A DNA stretch of 64,000 bases from Tolypocladium sp. Sup5 PDA-1 (lineage: Eukaryota > Ascomycota > Sordariomycetes > Hypocreales > Ophiocordycipitaceae), in assembly GCA_000750105.3 (NCBI GenBank), contig JPHH03000041.1, positions 62,001-126,000 of the forward strand, read 5' to 3'. Shown here one piece after another: positions 54,521-64,000 of this stretch. Under the pieces are notes generated by a model that saw nothing but the letters and a program-made list of their open reading frames with translations, did no database searches and was not told the DNA's origin. The translations under genes and the position numbers were made by a program. Positions within the stretch are counted from its first letter, which is position 1. Each line of letters starts with the position of its first letter.

Positions 54521-55444
54521 ATGGGTGCCCTCAAGTATGTCGAGGAGCTTCAGAAGAAGAAGCAGTCCGATGTGATGCGCTTCCTTCTCCGAGTGCGCTG
54601 CTGGGAGGTACGATGAGAATCCAACAACATTCAATGCAAGCTGTGGACGAGCGAGGCGGCCGAAGACTCTTTGCCGAAATCCTTCTTCCTTCGACAACAG
54701 TCTGTACAAATCTCGATTGGGATGCGAAGTCGGGAAGAAGGACGGCGACAACAGTCTGCGGCTGCCGACGCTCGTCTGTGCTATACACTCGTTGAACATT
54801 TGCTGAGAGTGCATCAATATAGCTCCGTCAATTGAACGTCATCCACCGCGCCTCGCGTCCTTCGCGCCCCGACAAGGCCCGCCGTCTCGGATACAAGGCC
54901 AAGCAGGGCTACGTCGTCTACCGCGTCCGTGTCCGTCGCGGCGGCCGCAAGCGCCCTGTCCCCAAGGGTGCTACCTACGGTACGTTGCACAAGCACAACC
55001 GAGGAGACCGAGTCTCCTCGAGAGCAGAGGAATTGGATGCAAGAGATCTGGATATACTGACCGAATCTGTGTGCAGGCAAGCCCACCAACCAGGGTGTGA
55101 ACCAGCTCAAGTACCAGCGTTCGCTCAAGGCTACCGCTGAGGAGCGTGTCGGCCGCCGCTGCGCCAACCTGCGCGTCCTCAACTCGTACTGGGTCAACCA
55201 GGACTCCACCTACAAGTACTACGAGGTCATCCTCGTCGACCCCCAGCACAAGGCGATCCGCATCGATCCCCGCATCAACTGGATCGTCAACCCCGTCCAC
55301 AAGCACCGCGAGGCCCGTGGCCTCACCGCCACCGGCAAGAAGTCCCGCGGTCTCAACAAGGGCCACCGCTACAACAAGACCAAGGCTGGCCGCAGAAAGA
55401 CCTGGAAGCGCCACAACACCCTGTCCCTGTGGCGTTACCGATAA
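54521..55444 (+). CDS. RPL15: 60S ribosomal protein L15 (eL15)
   Basis: Three exons, 54521-54607, 54823-54979 and 55077-55444, give 203 residues, the usual length. The sequence opens MGALKYVEELQKKKQSDVMR and contains the family blocks [40 protein letters not shown] and IRIDPRINWIVNPVHKHREA, ending NTLSLWRYR. eL15 is a core component of the large ribosomal subunit near the peptide exit tunnel region. Codon use is strongly biased toward C-ending codons, as expected of a highly expressed gene. Intron 1 is 215 nt, long for this genome. Intron 2 (97 nt) contains a perfect hairpin at 55000-55020. Confidence 0.97.
55000..55020 (+). other. perfect 9-bp hairpin inside RPL15 intron 2
   Basis: Arms CGAGGAGAC and GTCTCCTCG flank a CGA loop, within the intron 54980-55076, about 20 nt after its 5' splice site. 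In RNA this would form a stable stem, placed where it could influence splicing or bring the splice sites together. Confidence 0.75.
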
Positions 55445-56875
55445 GCGCCTCGCCTGGGGTGAGGTGGCTGCTGGGTGCATACTATTCCCTGGTGCGGAAT
55501 TGCTGGTTTGGGCATTGCATGCGTGCTTGGAATCGGCGTGGATGAGGGTACTGGGAAACCTTTACGTTTGGTAGTTTTCAAAAAGAAATTATGGAATGGA
55601 ACATGATTTCCGTAGCTAATGATTACATCTACGACACGTTGTGACTCTCAATTGCTTGTGTGACTTGCATGATGTTGCCTCGATCCAAGGAGCCCGTCAT
55701 ACAGCGAACTGAAGGTGTATGTCGGCCGACAGGGAGCAAACTCGAATCCTCTAGAGGTCCACTTCAACGCTGAGCAGTAGCATCCTCACCGCTCACCGAG
55801 ACTTCTGTATTGTGCGTTCTTTTCCAGTTCTGGCAAATTCGGTCTCGAGGAATATGTATGGCATGCCTGCGCACCACCAACCCCCGTCCTCGACACAACA
55901 ACGGAGCATCTTCCAGGTCAAGCTATCAGGCACATATGCAGCATTCACGGCCAAAGTCGACACTTCTCAGCAAAGCAAGGTTGATTTTTTCTCTGTCTCT
56001 AAACTCATACAAATGCCCATGCAAAACCCAAGCCCCCAGCCGTGTCCTTGGCCCCCAAACTGCTCGTGTTCCTTCCCCCAAATGTTCCCTCCATCCTCCC
56101 AGTCCAGTCCATGCCGACGTTCCTGCAGGTCGAAGAGCAACCAAAGGGGTGCGGGAATGAGCGCGTAAGAGAGAAAGCCGCGGCGTGTAGGTGTAGGCCT
56201 GCTCCTGCAAAAGGCGATGGGACTGCTCTCCCGCCCGGACGACCAGGCTTGCGCCAACAGGTCCGGGTAGAGGCGGTCCAAAACGTGGAAGGAAAAAGCC
56301 CGTAGCCGCCGCATAGAATCCAAGGCATCGTGACAATCATGCCATAAAGTCATGAAATCTCTCTGCCGGGTCCAGTTGGCGTGGATGGATCAACGCAAAC
56401 CACAAGGTGGAAGTCGAGATCGCGGAAGCCAAATCGCAAAAAAGAGTCGAAAAACAACAACAAAATGAAGAGAAGAAGGAGAAAGAAGATTCGTCTATGC
56501 CGCTGGAGCTATGTGACGATCCTAGTACACATACAAGGTGCGGTCGTCGGTCTGCCCACTCTAACGCAGGAGACGTGCGACCAGTGAACTTTTTTTAAAC
56601 TCCCGTCCTTGGTAATGTACACACAAAGCACCAACGAAGGTGCTGTGCAGGTCGGATTGAGAGATGTTGTGTCGCGGTGCCAAATTTGCGTTCCCGGGCT
56701 GTTTCGTGACAGTTAAAACACGGAGCAAGAAGAAAGTCGTCAGGTCATGGCAGTGTCGTAACCGTGCTGCATGAGATTGAGTACCACCCAGTGACAAGTG
56801 AAGAGATTGTGGACGAAAAATCGTTGTACAGGCATGCCGTGCTCTGGGCGGCAGTACACTGGAAGGGAAAATAGT
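55445..56875. other. convergent intergenic region between RPL15 and PUF4-like gene
   Basis: 3' flanks of both genes; part of it is probably the long 3' UTR of the Pumilio gene on the minus strand. A-rich on the plus strand near 56430-56490. No gene is seen. Confidence 0.5.
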
Positions 56876-59800
56876 TTACACCCAGCGCGGCTCGCTGGCA
56901 TCCGTCGAGTTGTGGGCAGAGTGAGCCGGTGTGTAGTTGCCCGGGGCCATCTGGTTGAACGGAGGCCCCTGCTGGATGGCGCCCTGCTGGACGGGAGGCT
57001 GCTGAACAGGCGGTTGCTGAACAGGCCCAGAGCTCGACGGTCCCGGAACAGTCATCAAAGTGCTGTTGGGATACGTTGGCACGCTCTGGCGCATGCCTTG
57101 ATTGCCGAGACCCGGCATGCCACCGCCATTCGCGAGGCCGTTGCTCTGCAACATGGGAGCACCTCCGGACAGGCCTCGGGAGTGACCCGGTCGAATAGGA
57201 ATCTGACCCTGGGTGTTGTCGGCTGGAGTGGCCTGGCCACTGGAGGCAGCACTGCCGCGGTTGTCGTAAAGGGAGATTTTGGCTTGGATACGGCGTCCGT
57301 ACGGGGTGTTGCGAATCTGCGGCAGGAGGGGCCGGATGCACTCAACCAGACGGTACTTCTGGTGAGGCGTGGCGAACTCGAGGGCCGTCTGGATAACGTA
57401 GTTGCCAAACGAATCGCGCAGGTGACGCTCAATCTCCTGAGGTGCAAGCAGCTCGTCCACAATCAGGTCCTTGGACTCGGGTCCAGCGCAGCGCAAGCAC
57501 TTCTCGATCACGTTGGAGCTAAACTTGTGGCGAGACAGCGAACCAATGCAGCCCTTGAATGACTGCACGACCGGATCGGTGAAGCTCGGCTCATTCAGGT
57601 CGATGATATACTGGACGACGTAGTTTCCGAAGGGATCCTGCACGAGGACTCGGGCATGAGCAGTGATGCGCTCGACAAGCCACGACTTCTGGTGGCCCGT
57701 GGCGTGGTCGATGCAGCGCTGGAGCACGCAGCAGCCGTGTCGGTGAGTGCCCACATCCACGCAGTTGTTGCCAACGGCGTCAAAGATGAACTGCGAATCA
57801 GGCGCCGTGAGCTTGTTGAGGCACTTCTGGATAACGTGGTTGCCGTTCAGGTCCTGGATAAGCTCAACAACGCGGAACCGGAGAGCCTCGATGATCAGGC
57901 GGACCTGCTGTCCGGTGCTGACGTATTCAATCATCTTCTGCAGAGCCCTGGTTCCATGCTGGTTGAGGGCGATGCGCACCATGTCTTGCGATGCGTTTTG
58001 GATCAAGACAGTGCGCTCGTCGTCATTGCAATACTCGAGGAGCTTTTGGCACAAATAATTACCAAATGGATCCATCATGAGCTCGATGACGTGCTGGTTG
58101 GTCTCGAGCCAAATCGCGTTGACCTGTTCAGCGTTACGCTCTTCGAGCTTCTTCTGAAGGTAACGGCAGCCGTGCTGGTCTTTGCACAGCTCGTAGATTT
58201 GGCCACGGAACGACTCCAGGGGCATGTTGTGGTAGCGCGACATGGCTGCAAGGTCAAGTCAGCAGAGAGACCTCCAGGTAGATTGTACACGTCCACCAAC
58301 CTTCATTGTCCAGTTGACGACGGTGCTGAATCACGCGGGCCTGGCTGTCGCGAGACTGGCCCCCCTGGCTGTATGGCATCGAGCCATATCCAGTGTAGTT
58401 CTGGGGAGGGTACATGGTGCCTCCATTGGCACCATTGATGTTCATCTGCTGCATGCCGGCAGCGAGCATCGGCATGCCGAAGTTGCCTCCAGCGTTTGCG
58501 CCAGCCGGGGAATATCCGTTGGGAGGATAGAAGCCATGGAACTGGTTCATCGGGGCAGTGGTGGTGGGGGAAGACACAGTTGAAGCCGATGTCATCGGCG
58601 CAGCAGTCGTGATGCTAGGCCCAAACGGCGCAGCACTGGCCTGAAGAGCCGACTGGATCGATGGATAGGCATTGCCCTGTTCACGGACACCGTTGATGTT
58701 GCTGTCATTAGACAGCTCGCGGGTATGTCCTCTGGTCGGCATCGCCCCAGCAGGAATACGGCCAATACTGGCGTTGTGGTTGTGGAAGTGCTGCTGGGCA
58801 TGATTGTTGGCGTTGTTGACCATCATCGAGGCGCCCGATGGGTTCTTAACCGTGGGGACATCGTTGGCGGAGAACGAGCTTTGGAGTCTTGGGGGAGTGG
58901 TGGTTTGCATGTTGTGGTTGCTCTGGGAAGCCATGATGCCACCAGTCGCGTCTGTCGCGTTCTCCGAGATGTACTTAAGATCGAGGGAATGACGAAGCGA
59001 CGCGGGTCGACTGCCGATAGTTGCAATGTCTCCAGCCAGGTTGGAGGCAGAACCGTTAATCGATGACAGGCTCTGTTGCGTGCGATGACGGTTAACACGA
59101 TTCCAACCGTTTGCCGCAGAGATTTCAGGATTAGGCGACGGGGACAAGGCAAGATCGAGCGCGGCAGAAGACGCAGACAGCTGGACAAAGAGCAGAAAAT
59201 GTCAGAAAAACAAAGTAATGACAAGGCTCGATGAATTACACGGTGCTTTTACAAGACCTTTCCATGAAAGGGGGGACAAGAGGTGCACAGTGAAAAGGTT
59301 GAAGAGCAAACGCGAGTTGTGCAGAGGGGGCCGACGGGGGGCGACGGGGGAAATGCAGCACAGAAAGAGTGAAGGATAAGGCTTAAGCAAGGTTGTCATG
59401 GCAGCAAACAGACTGAACAGGTTGTGAACAGAGTGAGGTGTGCAGGCGTTGCCAGCACCTTGACTGCCCATACGGAGCACACCAAGCCAGCCATGTACAA
59501 TGCAGCCACTGCCAGAAGGAGATGCAGTACTCGTTCTGGGGGAGAGCAGAAAAAGAAATAGCGCTCACCATTTGATCTTCCCGTCTCACCAGAGTAGGGA
59601 AGTTATCGTCGGGAGTTTGGCCCCGAGGTAGCGCCTTTGGCTCATCGTCGCCGAACAGAAAGCGCGTGGTGTTGGTCTGATCGAGATTCATGTCGTACAG
59701 TCCGTTTCTCGATCTCGTCACAGGCATTGAATACCGGTTAAGGCTACCGTTGGGCGAGGTTAGTATCCTTAAACGCAACGAGGTAATAGGAGCAGGAAGG

Positions 59801-61569
59801 TTGGCACAGGAAGTCACGCTGTATGCTGTGAACGTGGATTATCGTGGCGCCGGTTGAACCCAAGAGATGACGGCGCTAGCGAAGTCCCAGTGTATGAATG
59901 AAAGCCACAACGAACGCGCCAGCCCAGATGTAAAGAGGTAGATGACAGATGGTTAAGTGGCAGGAAGAGGAGAGTGATGTGCGTGTGTGGAGTGGAAGAA
60001 AAGTCGTGTGCAGAAGATGTGAAGAAGATGTGGAGAGAAGAGATTAAATAGTTGAAGCTCGGAACCACGGCAGCCTATTGAGGCAAAGACAATGGATAGC
60101 CGTTCGTTCTCAAAGCGCTGCCTATTGTGCATGCAGTGCTCCAGATTTGTGTGTTTGGGACGGTGATTCCCTACTCACTCGAGGCAAGGGACGGGTATTG
60201 TGACCAGAGAGTGAATAGAGCAGAGCCTCGTGTTGCGATGGAATTCCAAAGAGGCTCAGCTCTGCACCGAGGAGCTGGGGACCCGAGGCGGTCAACACTT
60301 GCTGGCTCACAGCCCTCGTATGCATCAACTGCTTGTTGTTTCGTCCCGTGATGCTGTGAGTTGCCAAGTGCTCGTCAAGGTCAGGCTGGCGGAGGACTCT
60401 CTCGTCAACCCCGAGCACCTAGGACAGACACACCATCGCACGGGGCAGTTGTGGTTCCGTTGCACTTGAGTGCTCGACCTCGCTCCCTCGGACTCGGACT
60501 CGCGCCTACCGATTCCTGCACCAACTGCAATTCGGACTCCAAACAGAACAGACCATCTCCAGGCAACACGCGAACAAACAGGATTCGGTACTTACGCATT
60601 GGTCGACCGGTGGCTGGTGGGATCCTGCCGAACAGCCTCCTCCTTTTCCTCGTCGTCGCTGTTTCGACGCGTGGTCGGGACAGATCGAGAGGGCGCCGGC
60701 TCTTCATAACCATAGCGATGCTGCATTAGGCCGGACGGCGGAGAGGTCAGCTGCGATCCAGAACGAGCTGGCCTATTAAACAAGCCCGGGGGAGAAGTGA
60801 GGCTCGAGGTCGAGTAGCGGTTCGGTCGCGAGAACATGGAGGGAAAGCCGGAGTTGTCACGATATTCGGGGGGCGTCGTCGGCTCAGACTGGTGGCCACC
60901 AAGTCTGCCCATTTCTTCCTCCATCTGCGCCAGCTCGTGCGCTTCCCGTCTCTGTTGCTGGTCTAGTCTCTGCATCTCGAGTTCGAACCGCCGCCGCTGC
61001 TCTCGGATTCTCTCATATTCCATCTTCTTTTGCTCTATCTGAAGGGTCGGTTAGTCCACATGCTGCCGTTGGGATACCCTCATGCTGAACGCTAGCGTGA
61101 CAGTGGGCAGACGCTTTTGCTCAGTTCGTGGCAGTCGATGTTCTCGCTCGGGGTGATGGCTCGTCGCAGGGGTATTATACAGGTCACGTACCAGTTGGAC
61201 TTTATGCAATGTCTGTTCCCAGGGACGTCAGCCAATGTTGCAGGCACGCATACGACCACGCTCCGGCGACGGAGCGAGGCGAACAACCAGGGGTCCAGAG
61301 ACAGGGGGACTGACATTATATTCCTGGGAGGCGTCAATGGCTGGGCCACGCTGGGGCGAGGTCATTGTCGAGGCCATGGACGACAGGGTTGGGACATGGC
61401 CCGAGTCGGTGGTGAAGCGTCGAGGCATATTGGAACGCGGATCGTGGGAGGAGGTCTGCGGCTGCGTCTGCTGGGGAAGGCGAGCGCCATTGCGAGGAGG
61501 CGAGACAAAGCCGGTCATTGGCGCCTCGTTCCGCGGCGACTGCTGGGACCGGAAGCGCAGGTCGTCCAT
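56876..61569 (-). CDS. PUF4: Pumilio-family RNA-binding protein, Puf4-like
   Basis: Five exons on the minus strand, 61569-61315, 61038-60596, 59743-59569, 59180-58301 and 58245-56876, give 1,040 residues. A charged coiled-coil segment near residues 86-130 (YERIREQRRRFELEMQRL) is followed by a long Ser/Asn/Pro/Gln-rich region. The Pumilio homology domain covers about 590-905, starting YELCKDQHGCRYLQKKLEE; repeat cores such as DPFGNYLCQK, NQHGTRALQK, DLNGNHVIQK, THRHGCCVLQ, DPFGNYVVQY, HKFSSNVIEK and DSFGNYVIQT are intact. The order and spacing resemble yeast Puf4, which binds 3' UTR motifs and promotes mRNA decay. The tail has PVQQPPVQQ repeats. Introns 2 and 3 are 852 and 388 nt, very long for this window. 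Confidence 0.9.
59744..60595 (-). other. 852-nt intron of the PUF4-like gene
   Basis: Donor GTAAGT at 60595 and acceptor CGGTAG ending at 59744, preceded by ACTAAC about 20 nt upstream, join exons in phase 2 and preserve RSTNA-LNRYSMP. It is more than ten times the usual intron length here. An internal promoter or alternative first exon is possible; ATG-initiated frames inside it do not suggest another gene. Confidence 0.7.
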
Positions 61570-64000
61570 GGTGGAGGTTGAGGGGAGGAGGACAAGACTC
61601 GTACACGCCGAATTGGCACCGTGGGCTCCGTCTAGGTGACTGCAGGCATGGACAGCAAGCAACGAGGGTCAGCGAGCGCCGCAGAGGAGCGAGGATGAAG
61701 GACAGAAAAGACGACGATGATGGGAGGCGGGGTGAAGGCCTGGGACAGGACAGACGGTGCGGTCTGTGTGGGCATGGGGGTGGTCTGGGTCAGCGAGCCA
61801 GACAGGGGGAGTGAGGGTTGGAGGAGGGCTCTCGCAGGGTCGTCGTCGCCAGCGCCGGCGGTGGTTGGTGTACGAAGCGCGTACCGGGGTACGCGCACTA
61901 GGACGCAGCCCGGAGCAACGCCCGCCGTACAAGTACTCGGTGCATACTTGCTGCCTCCAGCGTCCAGCAGGACCACCAGCGAGATGAATCCGACCGCAGA
62001 GAGCCCGCAGAGAGCCCGCAGAGGGACGAGTATGCACGCATGCTCATCATCGTCCTCCTCCGCCGGTGGGGCAGCCAGCTCGTCTGCCGGACAGCGACGC
62101 CGGGCAGCTCAACGGGTGCTGTCGTTGGGAGAAGGGGCCAGAGTCGATCGATATAGCGCTTCCACGTACCTCACTCGACCAGTGCTGACGCTTTCTGGTC
62201 AACGGCCGCGAGCAAGCAGCCGGCCGACGGCGAAGACAATGGGCGTTGCGCACACAAAGAGACAGACAAAGACGCAGACACAATGGACAAGGTAAAAGGA
62301 GCAACGACAAAGCTCAAGGGGAGGAGACTGGCGCTGGACAGTTGCAAAAAGTACGAGTACGGAGCAGGTCGCAAAATGGACGAGCATGGACGCCTGTGGC
62401 CACCTTCGGGACCCATCCGCCATTAGGCACAGCGCCGGGTCCAACACAAGGCCACCTCTCAGGCAAGGCGAGGCACGGAGGGCAGCCAAAAGCTCCCTGC
62501 GCCACAGCCAAAAAGGACAACTGAACACCAGCCAGCGGAACCTGGAAAGCCCCCATCCAATCCATCGCACCGACGCTGTGACAGCCAGTGGCGCCGCTGG
62601 TGAAGAGCCAGCGCCTGGCCTGGTCACACAGCGGGCGCTACGGAGACTGGAACCTGGCCTGGTCTGCTGGTTCTGGAGAGCAGCAGCGGCCAACAACCTG
62701 GAGCACGCCAATCGGTCGTTGGCGTGGATGGGGATAGATCCCTGTTGCGCAGGTGAGGCACATCTTACTAAACTGTTCTTAGACACCTCCGTTGCAAGTT
62801 GCTGAGATTCGGGCCTGCTCTGAGACGCTGGCGGGATGCCGATTCACTAGAAATTCTAGCTTCCTCAACTCCCCCGGCGCCTCTGTCAAAGCCTCCAGAG
62901 CCTCGACGCAAAGCTTGTCAATTGCCGTCCAGTTTGACTCACCTTAGGGGCAAGGTTTTTCAGAGTCCCTCGCATGGCCGTGTACACGTCGAACCCACTA
63001 CAGAGGGAGGTTTGCTCGCTCTGCGTGCCAGCATTCGCTTGTTGTTGAGCTCCACTCGCTCGATGTTCTCCATGCATACGACCGCTGTCCAACCGACGTC
63101 AGTCGAGGACCCTGCATGTCCCACTGTCACCAACACAAGAGACGAGACTCGAGCATTCTAGCCCTAACCTATGAGTAATGCCAGACACGCTCGAAATTTT
63201 GCCGCGCCACGGGCCGTTTCTAGTTTCTTCTTCTGAGCCTCCCAGCCTCGCGGAAAGCCGTTGCAGCAGGAAGTGGATGGGGCAGAGCAGGGGTGGACCC
63301 TTTAACTTTGCAGTTCACTTCTATCCAGGTATTGGTAACTACGTATGTACGAATACTTCGCATGCTTTGTAAAGGCCAACGTTACTAGTTTTGATATTTG
63401 CTTTTCGCCACAGGCCATCTCCGATATCAACTTGGATCTCAGTTTGCTTGCTTAACCCTAGAGGTGACGACCAGCATCGGGCCCATCTCCCTCCCTGGTC
63501 GGCGGAACCAATTTGGAGCTGGATGGCGTCACGCAAGAGGGGTCGTGGTCATCCATTGCAGCAGACCGACAGCAAATTGCCAAGCCTAGCCGTCTGTGTA
63601 GATACTGCTTGCGGTAAGAATTGTCTCGCAGCATGCATATGTCGATCAGCATAAGACGATTGGCGACGAGACCGCTTCGGCAGGCAAGCGATTTTGAGAG
63701 GATGTAAGTACGAGTCCCGTGTCAACGAGCTCCATTCAGATCTCTCTTTCAATATCGCACGGCGAATGTTTTGTTCTTGTCTTTCCCTTTCCCTTTTACA
63801 GGAAGTTACAATGTGCCATTCGATTCAGAACACGGTCGTCCCAGACTCTGCTTCCTTCGTATCCCCCTCCCCCTCCTCGATCAACAGCATCGTCATCACT
63901 TACAGGGGAGACTCAAGTTACCAACCCTCATGCATACCAGAGCACTCCTTCATTGGACCGTGGTTGGTTCATAGGCCGCGCTAAGCATGATCAGTTGGGT
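61570..64000. other. right-edge region, promoter and leader of the PUF4-like gene
   Basis: No gene is supported. The first kilobase is probably the 5' leader and promoter of the minus-strand Pumilio gene, as long leaders are common for such regulators. Open frames on both strands up to about 195 codons have no motif. A gene starting near the right edge cannot be ruled out. Confidence 0.4.

Noticed and set aside
54608..54822. possible C/D snoRNA in RPL15 intron 1 (ACGATGA near the 5' end, CTGA near the 3' end)
   Set aside because: Box C has a mismatch, the implied RNA would be about 200 nt, and no terminal stem or internal boxes were seen.
1..64000. mobile element, CRISPR, biosynthetic or defence cluster
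   Set aside because: No transposase, reverse transcriptase, terminal repeats, polyketide or peptide synthetase, or NLR-type gene was found; the gene content is housekeeping plus a few unknown single genes.

Overview
The window is nuclear DNA from a filamentous ascomycete, most likely a Sordariomycete and probably Hypocreales. Genes are protein-coding, GC-rich and split by short introns (about 40-100 nt, GT-AG with CTGAC/CTAAC-like branch sites). Several proteins, such as the QCR2, RPC82, ataxin-2 and DASH Dad3 homologues, read as typical filamentous-fungal forms. No rRNA, CRISPR, plasmid or intact transposon was seen. No tRNA could be supported. Exon borders were set by hand from splice consensus and frame continuity, without transcript data.

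Layout, left to right: a possible gene fragment at the left edge (-); a GPI-mannosyltransferase II co-activator (Pga1-like, +); a WW-domain protein with a Gly/Pro/Gln tail (-); a secreted AA11-like lytic polysaccharide monooxygenase (-); ataxin-2/PBP1 (-); QCR2 (-) divergent from RPC82 (+); the mitochondrial GTP/GDP carrier GGC1 (+); a giant coiled-coil repeat protein (+); DAD3 (+) convergent with mitochondrial ribosomal protein uS5m (-); a small one-TM protein (+); an uncharacterised 522-aa protein (-); a RasGEF with an N-terminal degenerate Ras-like domain (-); about 4 kb without a recognisable gene; a disordered protein (+); HIT1/ZNHIT3 (-) divergent from NFU1 (+); about 5.6 kb without a recognisable gene; a PSP1-domain protein (+); a small Lys-rich protein (+); RPL15 (+); a PUF4-like Pumilio protein (-); and 2.4 kb with no recognisable gene at the right edge.

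The gene set is mostly housekeeping. Four genes serve mitochondria (QCR2, GGC1, uS5m, NFU1). Others serve RNA synthesis or translation (RPC82, RPL15, HIT1) and post-transcriptional control (ataxin-2, PUF4, possibly the PSP1 protein). Neighbours show no sign of forming a pathway cluster, and no secondary-metabolite or defence island was found.

The items most worth a second look are: an LPMO whose stop codon is followed in frame by 88 codons of secreted-linker-like sequence; an ataxin-2 gene with no visible Lsm domain; a RasGEF fused to a Ras-like domain that has lost its G-motif signatures; a roughly 1,886-residue protein built from at least three kinds of internal helical repeat; two GC-AG introns; and a perfect hairpin inside an RPL15 intron.
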